NCBI GenBank assembly: GCA_963845675.1
Contig: CAWJSX010000001.1
Location: 1,302,001-1,366,000, forward strand
Length of the DNA stretch: 64,000 bases
Direction of reading: 5' to 3'
Source: CAWJMD01 sp963845675
Lineage (GTDB): Bacteria > Actinomycetota > Actinomycetes > Actinomycetales > CAWJMD01
The notes under the pieces were generated by a model, which saw nothing but the letters and a program-made list of their open reading frames with translations, was not told where the DNA came from and ran no database searches. Position 1 is the first letter of the stretch. The number at the start of each line of letters is the position of its first letter. Below, piece after piece: positions 1 through 7,745 of this stretch. The position numbers were made by a program, and so were the translations under genes.

Positions 1-1
1 C

Positions 2-469
2 CTGATGAGCGACCCCAGCCTGCTGCTGACGCAGCCGACGGTCGGGGACCCCGGCCTGGCTCCGCCCGGTCACCACGTCTACTCCGTGCTGGCACCGACC
101 CCGCACCTGGGTGCCGGCCCGGGCATCGACTGGGACGCGACGGGTCCGCACTACCGAGAGCACGTGCTCTCGGTGCTCGCCGAGCGCGGGTACCCCGGGT
201 TCGAGGACGGCCTGGACACCGAGATGGTCACCACTCCCCTGGACTGGCAGGCGCGCGGCATGGAGGAGGGGACTCCCTTCGCGCTGGCCCACACGTTCGG
301 CCAGACCGGTCCGTTCCGCCCCCGCAACACGTGGGGCAGCAACGTCGCGTTCGCCGGCTCGGGCACCACACCGGGCGTGGGTGTGCCGATGGTGCTGATC
401 TCGGGTCGCCTGGCGGCGGAGCAGGTGACCGGACCGGACCCCGCCTACCGCTCCCGGGCGTGGCCGTGA
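2..469 (+). CDS. crtI: Phytoene desaturase CrtI family, C-terminal part (5' end outside window)
   Basis: The last ~155 residues of a carotenoid desaturase, an FAD enzyme of the amine-oxidase fold that inserts double bonds into phytoene at the membrane. Seen: 'HHVYSVLAPTPHLG', then a C-terminal dinucleotide-site segment 'GSGTTPGVGVPMVLISG', where many CrtI proteins have G-T-H-P-G-G-G-x-P; a Thr stands in place of the His. The frame is open from the first base, so the gene is cut by the window edge. Its TGA overlaps the GTG of crtB (GTGA), which indicates a translationally coupled carotenoid operon. The family call is firm; desaturation number or product cannot be read from this fragment. Confidence 0.85.
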   Translation: MMSDPSLLLTQPTVGDPGLAPPGHHVYSVLAPTPHLGAGPGIDWDATGPHYREHVLSVLAERGYPGFEDGLDTEMVTTPLDWQARGMEEGTPFALAHTFGQTGPFRPRNTWGSNVAFAGSGTTPGVGVPMVLISGRLAAEQVTGPDPAYRSRAWP

Positions 470-1449
470 CGGGTGCGGTGACGGGCGTCGTCCCCACCGT
501 CGGCCGGCGAACCGCTCGCGCGCTCGACGCGGCCGGGGTGACCGACCGGGAGCTCCGCACCGACCTGGAGGTGTGCCGGCGGCTGCACGCGGCCCACGGC
601 CGTACGTACTACCTGGCCACGAGCCTGCTGCCGGCCGGGCGCAGACCGTGGGTCTGGGCGCTCTACGGCTTCGCCCGGGCGGCCGACGAGCTCGTGGACG
701 GTGTCGTCGACCCGGACCCGGTCGTGCTGCGGGAGTGGTCCGACCAGGTCCGCGCGTCACTCGTCTCGGGCACCGGCCACGACAGCGTGACGCGGGCGCT
801 GATCGCGACGTGCGAGAGGTGGCAGATCCCCCACGACACCGTCCACGCCTTCCTCGACTCGATGGCGATGGACCTCACCGTGACCGGGTACGCCACGTAC
901 GCCGACCTGCAGACGTACATGTACGGCTCGGCCGAGGTCGTGGGCCTGTGGATGCTGCCGCTGCTGAGCCCGTCGCCGTCCGGCGCCCGACGCGAGCGCC
1001 TCGAGGTGGCCGCTCGGCGGCTCGGCGAGGCGTTCCAGCTGACGAACTTCGTGCGGGACGTCGGTGAGGACCTCGAGCGCGGACGCGTGTACCTGCCGCA
1101 GGAGGACCTCGACGCGCACGGGGTCACCCGCGACCTGCTGGAGGCCGTGCGGCTCGGCGCGCCGGTGACCGACCCCGTCCGCGCGCTGCTCGCCTTCGAG
1201 GCTGAGCGCTGCCGCGCGTTGTACGTGGAGGCGGCGCCGGGGGTCGAGGAGCTGGACCCGGTGGCACGCCCGGCGATCCGTGCCGCGTTCACCCTGTACC
1301 GCGACATCCTGCGGCGGGTGGAGCAGGAGGACTATCCCGTGCTGACGCGCCGCGTCACCGTCCCCAACCGGCGTCGAGCCGCGGTCGCGGTGCCTGCGCT
1401 GCTGGCGGCCCGCCGCGAGCGACGCCGCCAGGCGGCGTGGAGGTCGTGA
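466..1449 (+). CDS. crtB: Phytoene synthase
   Basis: Condenses two geranylgeranyl diphosphates to phytoene, the first committed carotenoid step. The 327-residue protein is of normal family length. Both Mg-diphosphate-binding aspartate motifs are visible: 'DELVDGVVD' near residues 70-78 and 'NFVRDVGED' near 195-203, plus 'YLATSLLP' near the N-terminus. The open frame extends upstream to 331, but GTG 466 is chosen because it overlaps the crtI stop and gives the expected N-terminus. It is the last gene of the operon; the next gene is convergent. A squalene/dehydrosqualene synthase homologue is the only serious alternative, and the crtI neighbour argues against it. Confidence 0.9.
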   Translation: MTGAVTGVVPTVGRRTARALDAAGVTDRELRTDLEVCRRLHAAHGRTYYLATSLLPAGRRPWVWALYGFARAADELVDGVVDPDPVVLREWSDQVRASLVSGTGHDSVTRALIATCERWQIPHDTVHAFLDSMAMDLTVTGYATYADLQTYMYGSAEVVGLWMLPLLSPSPSGARRERLEVAARRLGEAFQLTNFVRDVGEDLERGRVYLPQEDLDAHGVTRDLLEAVRLGAPVTDPVRALLAFEAERCRALYVEAAPGVEELDPVARPAIRAAFTLYRDILRRVEQEDYPVLTRRVTVPNRRRAAVAVPALLAARRERRRQAAWRS

Positions 1450-1455
1450 ACCCGG

Positions 1456-1866
1456 TCAGCCGCGGGCGGTGATCTGCTGCACCGCCCAGCCGTTGCCGTC
1501 CGGGTCGCTGAAGTAGCAGAAGCCGGCATTGTCGAGGTCGTCGTCCTCGCCTGCGGGACGCTGACCCCCGGCGCCGAAGACCTGCACCGGTGACACCTCG
1601 ACCCCGGCGGCGACCAGCTGCTCGCGCGCGGCGCGCAGGTCGCAGACCACGAGCTGCAGCCCCTGCAACGTGCCCGGCTCCATCGCGCTCATCCCGGTGC
1701 CGATCACGATGGAGCAGCCGGAGCCCGGTGGGGTGAGCTGCACGACGCGCATCGAGGCGCTCACGGAGGTGTCGTGGTCGACCCCGAACCCGAGTCCCTC
1801 GTAGAACTCCTTGGAGCGGTCGACGTCCGACACCGGTACCACCACGACCTCGAGCGTCCAGTGCAT
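1456..1866 (-). CDS. VOC (glyoxalase/bleomycin-resistance/dioxygenase) superfamily protein
   Basis: A single-module vicinal-oxygen-chelate protein of 136 residues. Seen: N-terminal 'VVVPVSDVDRSKEFYEGLGF' and C-terminal 'FCYFSDPDGNGWAVQQI', the paired beta-alpha-beta-beta-beta halves with the usual 'DPDGN-W' close. Such proteins are small metalloenzymes or ligand binders that act as dimers; the substrate cannot be deduced. It converges on crtB with only six bases between the stops and lies downstream of the Rv2175c-like gene on the same strand (10-bp gap), so the two may be co-transcribed. Confidence 0.75.
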   Translation of the reverse strand: MHWTLEVVVVPVSDVDRSKEFYEGLGFGVDHDTSVSASMRVVQLTPPGSGCSIVIGTGMSAMEPGTLQGLQLVVCDLRAAREQLVAAGVEVSPVQVFGAGGQRPAGEDDDLDNAGFCYFSDPDGNGWAVQQITARG

Positions 1867-1876
1867 GGATCCCCCC

Positions 1877-2347
1877 TCAGAAGGCGAGCGCCTGCGCGCG
1901 CCGCCGGATCTCGGTCTTGTGACCCTTGCGCAGCTGCCCCACCGGGGTGTCCTGCAGGGCGTCGTCGTAGGTGAACAGCCACATCAGCGCCTCGAGGTCG
2001 TCGTAGCCCGAGTCCGTGAGCACCGACAGGGTGCCGCCCAGCGCGGGCAGCGGCTCGGGGTCGACCAGGGCGAGCGGGACGGACAGCACGCGCGGGTGGC
2101 CGCGCCGGATCGCGAGCAGGTCGCGGTCGTCCACGAGACGACGGACCCGGCTGATGTCGACGCCGAGCCGCTCGGCGACGTCGGGGAGCGTCAGCCAGTC
2201 GCCGACCAGCGCGTCGACGCGCCCGAGCAGGGAGTCGTGCCCCTGCTCCGGTGCGTGTGCCTGGGCCTGTTCCTGGGCCTGTTCCTGGGCCTGTCCCGGG
2301 GCCCGTTCCGGGGCCTGGGCGGCGTCACCCACGGTGTTCTCGTTCAC
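1877..2347 (-). CDS. Rv2175c-family winged-helix DNA-binding protein
   Basis: About 156 residues. The C-terminal ~110 match the Rv2175c family: 'WLTLPDVAERLGVDISRVRR' (helix-turn-helix), 'RRGHPRVLSVPLALV', and the characteristic end 'KGHKTEIRRRAQALAF'. In M. tuberculosis Rv2175c is a DNA-binding protein phosphorylated by the kinase PknL, and here a PASTA-containing Ser/Thr kinase lies 1.7 kb away, so the same partnership is likely. The N-terminal ~40 residues are low-complexity Gln/Ala/Glu/Pro with several Thr/Ser. The start is uncertain: GTG 2347 gives a family-like length, although the frame is open to 2425. It is divergent from the LysM gene, with an 18-bp palindrome between them. Confidence 0.8.
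   Translation of the reverse strand: MNENTVGDAAQAPERAPGQAQEQAQEQAQAHAPEQGHDSLLGRVDALVGDWLTLPDVAERLGVDISRVRRLVDDRDLLAIRRGHPRVLSVPLALVDPEPLPALGGTLSVLTDSGYDDLEALMWLFTYDDALQDTPVGQLRKGHKTEIRRRAQALAF
2261..2320. repeat. 12-bp tandem repeat inside the Rv2175c-like gene
   Basis: About four to five degenerate copies of a 12-bp unit (ctgggcctgttc) encode an EQAQ/APEQ-like stretch in the N-terminal tail. Such in-frame repeats can change copy number by slippage without breaking the frame. Confidence 0.7.
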
Positions 2348-2423
2348 CCGCACAGCGTGGCACGACCTCCGGAGCGACGCTCCGTCCGGGGTGGCGTCGC
2401 CCCCGGGCAGCACGGGAACGAGC

Positions 2424-2441
2424 AATTACACCGGTGTAATT
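2424..2441. promoter_or_regulatory. Perfect 18-bp palindrome (aattacaccggtgtaatt), putative operator
   Basis: A perfect 9+9 inverted repeat, AT-rich at its ends in an otherwise very GC-rich setting. It sits between the divergent Rv2175c-like gene (start 2347) and the LysM transglycosylase (start 2577). The size and symmetry suit a dimeric regulator. Which protein binds is unknown; the adjacent Rv2175c-like DNA-binding protein is one candidate. Confidence 0.5.
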
Positions 2442-2486
2442 CGGGTCACCTCGACGAGATTCGTGTATGTTCCCTCCCGTCTCGTC

Positions 2487-2527
2487 AGTCACATCCGTCG
2501 CATGAGTTGCCCTGAGTCACATCCGTC
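2487..2527 (+). repeat. Pair of 13-bp direct repeats (agtcacatccgtc) upstream of the LysM gene
   Basis: Two exact copies at 2487-2499 and 2515-2527, 28 bp start to start, in the probable leader or promoter region of the transglycosylase gene. The near-3-turn spacing (28 bp) could place two protein molecules on one DNA face. Function unknown. Confidence 0.35.
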
Positions 2528-2576
2528 ACTCCTCCCCGCCCGGCCACGCCGGACCCTCCTGAAGTCGAGGACCCCC

Positions 2577-3902
2577 ATGACGCTGCAGCCCGCCGCCATC
2601 GGCTCCCGGCCGCGCCCGCGCACCGTGCCGATCCTGCTGGCGACCGCACTCGGCACGTCGGCGCTGGCAGCCGTCTCCCCCGTCGCGGCCGCCGCCTCCG
2701 ACGGCGACCAGACCGCGCGCGAACGCTCATCGCACACCGCGTCCCGTTCCGCGGAGCACCTGGTGGCCGCCGCCCCGGCGGTCCGGGTGCTGGCTGCGCC
2801 GGTCCACACCGCCGTCCAGACCACGTACCGCGTGAAGGCGGGTGACACGGTCTCCCACATCGCGCTGGCGACGGGGTCGACGGTGTCGGCGATCATCGCC
2901 GCCAACGGCCTGAGCACGAACGGCTTCATCCGGGAGGGCCAGACCCTCGTCCTGCCGAGCAAGGGTGGAGGCGGCGGCCCGACCGCGACCGGTCGCTCGG
3001 GACGGTCCGCACCCACGGCCGGCGCGTACACCGTGCGGGCGGGCGACACCGTCTCCCACATCGCCGCGCGGTACGGCACCACCTCGGCCGCCGTGATCGC
3101 GGCCAACGGCCTGCGCTCGAACGGCTTCATCCGCGAGGGCCAGAAGCTCAGCGTGCCGGGCGCCGCGAAGAGCGTCCCCAAGGGCACGTCCGGCAAGACC
3201 ATCGCGGCGCGCGGCGGGTCAGCCTCCTCGGCGCCTGCTGCGCCCTCGGTCGGCACCTACACGGTCAAGTCCGGTGACACGCTCAGCCACATCGCGGCCC
3301 GCCGCGGGACGACGGTCTCGGCCCTGCGCGCCGCCAACCCCTCGCTCGACAAGGCCGCCACGCTCCAGATCGGCCAGAAGCTGGCGGTCCCGGGCGCGGC
3401 GGCGTCCTCGTCGAAGCCGATGTCGAACACGTTCGCCGGACGGACCTACTCCGACGCGGTGGTGCAGGCGGCCACCGCCAACCGCGACGCGCTGGCCGCT
3501 CGCCCCGTCCCGACGCGGGCGCAGATGCAGGCGATCGTGGCCGACACCGCCCGCCGCTACGGCGTCGACCCCGCGCTGGCACAGGCCATCGCGTACCAGG
3601 AGTCGGGGTTCAACATGCGGGCCGTCTCCCCCGCCAACGCGGTCGGCGCGATGCAGGTGATCCCGTCCTCGGGCCAGTGGACCTCGGAGATCGTCGGACG
3701 CCGCCTCGACCTGCTGAACCCGCAGGACAACGCCACCGCCGGGGTCGTGCTGCTCCGCGCGCACACTCGCTCGGGCGCCGACCAGGCCACGGTCATCGCC
3801 GCCTACTACCAGGGCATGTCGTCGGTGAAGCGGAACGGGATGTACCCCGACACGCGGCGCTACGTCGCCAGCGTGCAGACCCTGATGGCGCGCTACCGCT
3901 AG
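2577..3902 (+). CDS. Secreted LysM-repeat lytic transglycosylase
   Basis: A 441-residue exported peptidoglycan enzyme. It has an N-terminal signal-like segment (residues ~15-45, ending 'AAVSPVAAAAS') and three LysM glycan-binding repeats, each with '(V/K)xGDT(V/L)SHIA', at roughly residues 85-128, 148-192 and 225-270. These are followed by an SLT-type lysozyme-fold domain from ~305 with the catalytic-Glu motif 'AIAYQESGFN' and 'AVGAMQVIPSSG'. LysM anchors it to the wall, and the SLT domain cleaves the MurNAc-GlcNAc bond. The open frame runs upstream to 2016, but ATG 2577 starts the signal peptide. The neighbouring PASTA kinase suggests coordinated wall remodelling. Confidence 0.85.
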   Translation: MTLQPAAIGSRPRPRTVPILLATALGTSALAAVSPVAAAASDGDQTARERSSHTASRSAEHLVAAAPAVRVLAAPVHTAVQTTYRVKAGDTVSHIALATGSTVSAIIAANGLSTNGFIREGQTLVLPSKGGGGGPTATGRSGRSAPTAGAYTVRAGDTVSHIAARYGTTSAAVIAANGLRSNGFIREGQKLSVPGAAKSVPKGTSGKTIAARGGSASSAPAAPSVGTYTVKSGDTLSHIAARRGTTVSALRAANPSLDKAATLQIGQKLAVPGAAASSSKPMSNTFAGRTYSDAVVQAATANRDALAARPVPTRAQMQAIVADTARRYGVDPALAQAIAYQESGFNMRAVSPANAVGAMQVIPSSGQWTSEIVGRRLDLLNPQDNATAGVVLLRAHTRSGADQATVIAAYYQGMSSVKRNGMYPDTRRYVASVQTLMARYR

Positions 3903-3947
3903 ACCCGCGCGCACGCTGCCGCCACCCCGGCAGACGCACGCAGACCC

Positions 3948-3995
3948 GGAGCCCGCCGGTCCCGTCCTCCGCCCAGGACGGCGCCGACGGGCTCC
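3948..3995 (+). terminator. Hairpin terminator after the LysM gene
   Basis: Nested inverted repeat: outer arms ggagcccg/cgggctcc and inner arms ccgtcct/aggacgg, 45 bp after the stop codon. There is no strong T-run, as is usual in high-GC actinobacteria. It separates the LysM gene from the kinase promoter. Confidence 0.6.
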
Positions 3996-4081
3996 GTCGT
4001 TCCCCGTCCCGGTGTGCCCGGCCGGCTGGTACGCGCTGGGAGGGCGCCGCGAGCCTGCACGGAACGGGTCGACAGGCTTCG

Positions 4082-4087
4082 TAGACT
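4082..4087 (+). promoter_or_regulatory. -10 hexamer (tagact) for a leaderless kinase transcript
   Basis: TAGACT followed by six bases and then ATG 4094. This TANNNT-N6-start spacing puts the transcription start at or beside the A of the start codon, and no Shine-Dalgarno sequence is visible. Confidence 0.5.
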
Positions 4088-4093
4088 CACGCC

Positions 4094-6025
4094 ATGCGGA
4101 CGTCCCTGGACTCGGTCGTCGGCCTCGTGCTCGACGGCCGGTACGAGGTCACGTCCCGCATCGCCCGCGGCGGCATGGCGACGGTGTTCCTGGCCACCGA
4201 CCAGCGCCTCGACCGCGAGGTCGCGATCAAGGTGATGCACCCCCATCTGGCGGACGACGAGCAGTTCATCGCCCGCTTCCACCGCGAGGCGAAGTCGGCC
4301 GCCCGCATGTCCCACCCCAACGTGGTCGCGGTCTACGACCAGGGCAGCAGCCACGACGTCGTCTACCTGGTGATGGAGTACGTCGCCGGCACGACGCTGC
4401 GGGACCTGCTGAGCGAGCGCGGCGCCCTGACGCCGGGCGAGGCCCTGGGGGTGCTCGAGCCCCTGCTGGACGCCCTGGCCGCCGCCCACCGGGCCGGTGT
4501 GGTGCACCGCGACGTGAAGCCGGAGAACGTCCTGCTCACGGAGGACGGCCGGGTGAAGGTCGCCGACTTCGGTCTGGCCCGCGCGGCGAGCACGTCCCAG
4601 AGCGGCACGACCACCGGGATGCTGATGGGCACCGCGGCCTACCTCTCCCCCGAGCTCGTGCTCCGGGGCGTGGCCGATGCCCGCAGCGACGTCTACGCGG
4701 CCGGGATCATGCTGTTCGAGATGCTCACGGGTCGACAGCCGTTCCTCGGCGAGGTGCCGATCCAGGTGGCGTACCAGCACGTGAACGACGACGTGCCACC
4801 TCCGTCGTCGCTCGACCCGGGCCTGCCGGTCGAGCTCGACGACCTCGTCACGTGGTCGACGGCCCGCGATCCCGACGAGCGTCCGCGCGACGCCCGCGAG
4901 CTGGTCGTCGACGTCCGTCAGGTACGCGACGAGCTCGGGGACGAGGCCCTCGACCGGGTTCCACGCTCGGCCGCCGCGGTGGCCGTCGCGGACGGCGCGA
5001 CCCCGACCGACACCCAGCACGCCACGCGCGTGGTGCGCCCGGGCGCCTCCGTCACGGGCCCAGAGCAGTCGCGACGCGGCGCCGAGGGCGGTACGGCCGG
5101 CGGTGGGCCGCAGGACGCCTGGGGCTTCGGTCCGGACGGACAGCGACGTCGCCGCGGACTGCTGGCCATGGTGTCGGCGCTGCTCGTCGCTGCACTCGTC
5201 GCCGGCGTCGCCTGGTTCTACACGTCCGGTCCGGGTGCGTACACCGTGACGCCGGCCGTCTCCGGGACGGCGCAGGAGGCGACCGCCACGCTGGACGGGG
5301 CCGGGCTCTCCGCGCAGGTTCGAGAGCAGTACGACGAGTCCGTCCCGGCCGGGCAGGTGGTCGGCACCGACCCGGCCGCCGGCGAGGAGGTGCGCAAGGG
5401 CGCGACGGTCGACGTGTTCGTCTCGAAGGGCTCCGAGTTCACGCTGGTGCCGAAGCTGGCCGGCCTCACGGCGGAGCAGGCGACGTCAGCGCTCGAGGAG
5501 ACCGACCTCGCGATCACCCTGGGCGATGCGCAGTACAGCGAGACCGTGGCCGACGGCCTGGTGATCGGCCAGACACCCGCCGAGGGCGAGAGCATCCGTC
5601 GCGGCGAGACCGTGACCGTGGTGGCGTCGAAGGGCCGTCAGCCGATCGAGGTGCCCGTCGTGGCGGGCGGCAAGCGGGCGGCCGCGGAGGCCGCCGTCAC
5701 GAAGGCCGGCCTCACCCCGGCGGTCAGCGAGGAGTTCAGCGAGAGCGTCGCCGCCGGTGTGGTGATCAGTCAGTCCCCCGCCGAGGGCACCCTGTTCGCC
5801 GGTGACAAGGTCGCCCTGGTGGTCTCCAAGGGCCCGCCGCTCGTGGAGGTGCCCGACGTGGTCCGCCAGCAGGTGGCCGATGCGCGCAGCGCGCTGGAGG
5901 CCGCCGGCTTCACGGTCGAGGTGAAGGAGGTGCTCGGGGGCTACTTCGGCACCGTCCGGTCGCAGGACCCGCGCGGCGGAACCACCGCCCCGAAGGGCTC
6001 CACCATCACCCTCACCGTCGTCTGA
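4094..6025 (+). CDS. Membrane Ser/Thr protein kinase with four PASTA domains (PknB/PknL type)
   Basis: A 643-residue Hanks-type kinase. The kinase domain (~16-280) has glycine loop 'IARGGMATV', catalytic Lys46 ('VAIKVM'), the loop 'HRDVKPEN' with Asp140, 'DFG' at 158-160 and 'GTAAYLSPE'. A juxtamembrane linker leads to one transmembrane helix near 350-375 and four extracellular PASTA repeats that bind muropeptide or lipid II. Position next to an Rv2175c-like gene matches M. tuberculosis PknL, but that kinase lacks PASTA domains; in architecture this protein resembles PknB. It probably senses wall status and phosphorylates regulators such as the Rv2175c homologue. Confidence 0.9.
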   Translation: MRTSLDSVVGLVLDGRYEVTSRIARGGMATVFLATDQRLDREVAIKVMHPHLADDEQFIARFHREAKSAARMSHPNVVAVYDQGSSHDVVYLVMEYVAGTTLRDLLSERGALTPGEALGVLEPLLDALAAAHRAGVVHRDVKPENVLLTEDGRVKVADFGLARAASTSQSGTTTGMLMGTAAYLSPELVLRGVADARSDVYAAGIMLFEMLTGRQPFLGEVPIQVAYQHVNDDVPPPSSLDPGLPVELDDLVTWSTARDPDERPRDARELVVDVRQVRDELGDEALDRVPRSAAAVAVADGATPTDTQHATRVVRPGASVTGPEQSRRGAEGGTAGGGPQDAWGFGPDGQRRRRGLLAMVSALLVAALVAGVAWFYTSGPGAYTVTPAVSGTAQEATATLDGAGLSAQVREQYDESVPAGQVVGTDPAAGEEVRKGATVDVFVSKGSEFTLVPKLAGLTAEQATSALEETDLAITLGDAQYSETVADGLVIGQTPAEGESIRRGETVTVVASKGRQPIEVPVVAGGKRAAAEAAVTKAGLTPAVSEEFSESVAAGVVISQSPAEGTLFAGDKVALVVSKGPPLVEVPDVVRQQVADARSALEAAGFTVEVKEVLGGYFGTVRSQDPRGGTTAPKGSTITLTVV

Positions 6026-6041
6026 GCCGCGGGGACCTCTC

Positions 6042-7019
6042 GTGACCACCCCGCCCGCCGGCAGACCCCCGCGCGCCCAGGGCCCGCAGCAGCGACCGAT
6101 CGGCCCGCTCGTACCCACGCTGGCCATGACCGCGATGACGGCGGTCTGGGGCTCCACGTTCTTCCTCATCAAGGACGTCCTGGAGACGCTGCCCGTCGCG
6201 GACTTCCTCGCGGTGCGGTTCTGGATCGCCGCCGTGGTCATGGTGGTCGCGTTCCTCCCCCAGGTCCGCCGCCTCGACCGCCGGGCCTGGCGGAACGGGA
6301 TCGTCCTCGGGCTGCTGTACGGCGTCGCCCAGCTGCTGCAGACGGCAGGGCTGGCTACGACGGACGCGTCGGTGTCCGGCTTCATCACCGGGATGTACGT
6401 GGTGCTGACCCCGGTGCTCGGTGCGGTCCTGCTGCGCCAGCGCGCGCCGGCCAGCACCTGGATGGCGGTGGCCCTGGCCACGGCGGGGCTCGCCGTCCTC
6501 AGCCTGCGCGGGCTCTCGGCCGGCACGGGCGAGGCGATCACGCTGCTGGGCGCCCTGTTCTACGCCCTGCACATCGTGGGCCTCGGCCGGTGGTCCGACC
6601 CGCGCGAGGCGCTGGGCCTGTCGACGGTGCAGATGCTCGTCATCGCCGTGGTGTGCTCGGTGGCGGCCGTACCGGGCGGGATCGAGCTGCCCCGGGGCGG
6701 GTTCGCCTGGGGCGCGATCCTCTACATGGCGCTCATCGCCGGCGCCGGGGCGCTCGTGGTGCAGACCTGGGCGCAGGGGCACCTCACCGCGACGCGGGCC
6801 GCGATCGTCATGACGACGGAGCCCGTGTTCGCCGCGGCGTTCGCCGTCCTGTTCGGCGGCGAGACGCTGGGCCCGCGGGTACTGGTCGGCGGGGCGATGG
6901 TGCTTGCCGCGATGTACGTGGTCGAGGTGGCGCCGCGCAGAGCCTCTGCCGCACAAGGCGCTCGGGCTCCCACGGCCGCCGACGACCCACCGTCGGAGAT
7001 CCTGCACCACGAGGCCTGA
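6042..7019 (+). CDS. EamA/DMT-superfamily membrane transporter
   Basis: A 325-residue protein with about ten hydrophobic helices in two EamA repeats. Typical EamA elements are visible: 'AVWGSTFFLIKDVLETLPVADF' region near residues 33-55 (first helix and loop) and 'ALIAGAGALVVQTWAQ' plus 'TTEPVFAAAFAVLFGGE' in the second half. Family members export or import metabolites such as amino acids; the substrate is not predictable. GTG 6042 lies 16 bp after the kinase stop with 'ggggac' upstream, so it is probably co-transcribed with the kinase. Confidence 0.8.
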   Translation: MTTPPAGRPPRAQGPQQRPIGPLVPTLAMTAMTAVWGSTFFLIKDVLETLPVADFLAVRFWIAAVVMVVAFLPQVRRLDRRAWRNGIVLGLLYGVAQLLQTAGLATTDASVSGFITGMYVVLTPVLGAVLLRQRAPASTWMAVALATAGLAVLSLRGLSAGTGEAITLLGALFYALHIVGLGRWSDPREALGLSTVQMLVIAVVCSVAAVPGGIELPRGGFAWGAILYMALIAGAGALVVQTWAQGHLTATRAAIVMTTEPVFAAAFAVLFGGETLGPRVLVGGAMVLAAMYVVEVAPRRASAAQGARAPTAADDPPSEILHHEA

Positions 7020-7129
7020 CGCGCCGTCGCTCGTCGTCGCCCTGCTCGACGTCCCGTCACCCGTCTGCCCTCTCAGGCCGGGGTGCCTGTGTGCCGATCC
7101 ACAGGGACCGACGAACGACAGGAGAGCTC

Positions 7130-7438
7130 ATGCGCAGGACCATCTGTGCCATCGGCATGGCCGTGGCAATCACGCTGACCGGAGCCGTGACGGCGAACGC
7201 CGCCAACGGAAACCCCCAGCGACCCGCAGGACCGGTCGTCCCGGTCGCCCCGTCGGACAACGGCGGCGACAACGGCTGGGGCAACTGCGGCCACAACTCC
7301 AGCCGTGGCAACCCGCACAGCGGCCCCGATGGCGGCGGCAACGGCGGGTACAAGAAGGGTGACTGCCTCGGCACGACCGACCCCGGTGACGGCGGCGGCG
7401 GCGACGGCGGCGGGGACGGCGGCGGCGGCGACATCTGA
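7130..7438 (+). CDS. Small secreted Gly/Asp/Asn-rich protein, function unknown
   Basis: A 102-residue protein with a clear signal peptide (residues 1-27, 'MRRTICAIGMAV' core, cleavage near 'TANAA'). The mature part is low-complexity: Pro/Val first, then Asn/Gly/His/Ser, ending in (Gly)n-Asp blocks. Two cysteines ('NCGHNS' and 'GDCLG') could form a disulfide. A good ribosome site, aggagag, precedes ATG 7130. The acidic Gly-Asp tail could bind cations, but this is a guess. I do not recognise the family. It stands alone, followed by its own terminator. Confidence 0.65.
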   Translation: MRRTICAIGMAVAITLTGAVTANAANGNPQRPAGPVVPVAPSDNGGDNGWGNCGHNSSRGNPHSGPDGGGNGGYKKGDCLGTTDPGDGGGGDGGGDGGGGDI

Positions 7439-7446
7439 GTGGTGGT

Positions 7447-7478
7447 GGCACCTGGCTCGTCTTGACGGGTCAGGTGCC
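7447..7478 (+). terminator. Hairpin terminator after the secreted protein gene
   Basis: Arms ggcacctg/caggtgcc extended inward by a further six pairs, two of them G-T, around a cttg loop. It starts 8 bp after the stop. Confidence 0.7.
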
Positions 7479-7599
7479 GCCCCCCACCCGGAACCCGCCT
7501 GCCGGCGCCTGCGCGTCGTGAGGACGCCGCTGCCGACCGGTCACACCTCGTGGTCGCGCGTCGACTCCCCGGAACGTCGCCCGCACGAACACATCCGAC

Positions 7600-7705
7600 G
7601 TGCATTCCCCCGAGAATGACGGCCGGTGGGCCCCTGGGACGCGCATTCCCCCGAGAATGACGGCCGGTGGGCCCCTAGGACGCGCATTCCCCCGAGAATG
7701 GCGGC
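7600..7705. repeat. 41-bp tandem repeats, two full copies and one partial
   Basis: Units begin at 7600, 7641 and 7682 with exactly 41-bp periodicity. Copies one and two differ at two or three bases; the third diverges after ~23 bp. Each unit contains cattc-ccccga-gaatg, a 5-bp inverted repeat. The array lies between the terminator at 7478 and the stop of the molybdopterin oxidoreductase (7746). There are no spacers, so it is not CRISPR. The rest of 7479-7599 shows no feature I can support. Confidence 0.85.
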
Positions 7706-7745
7706 CCACGGGGCTGGCCCCCACGCGACAGCGAGCTCCCCGAGA

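Noticed and set aside
2442..2576. c-di-AMP (ydaO-type) riboswitch upstream of the LysM hydrolase, a common location in actinobacteria
   Set aside because: The conserved ydaO sequence blocks are not visible in this leader.
7600..7705. 41-bp repeats considered as a CRISPR array
   Set aside because: The units are contiguous without unique spacers, and no cas gene is present.
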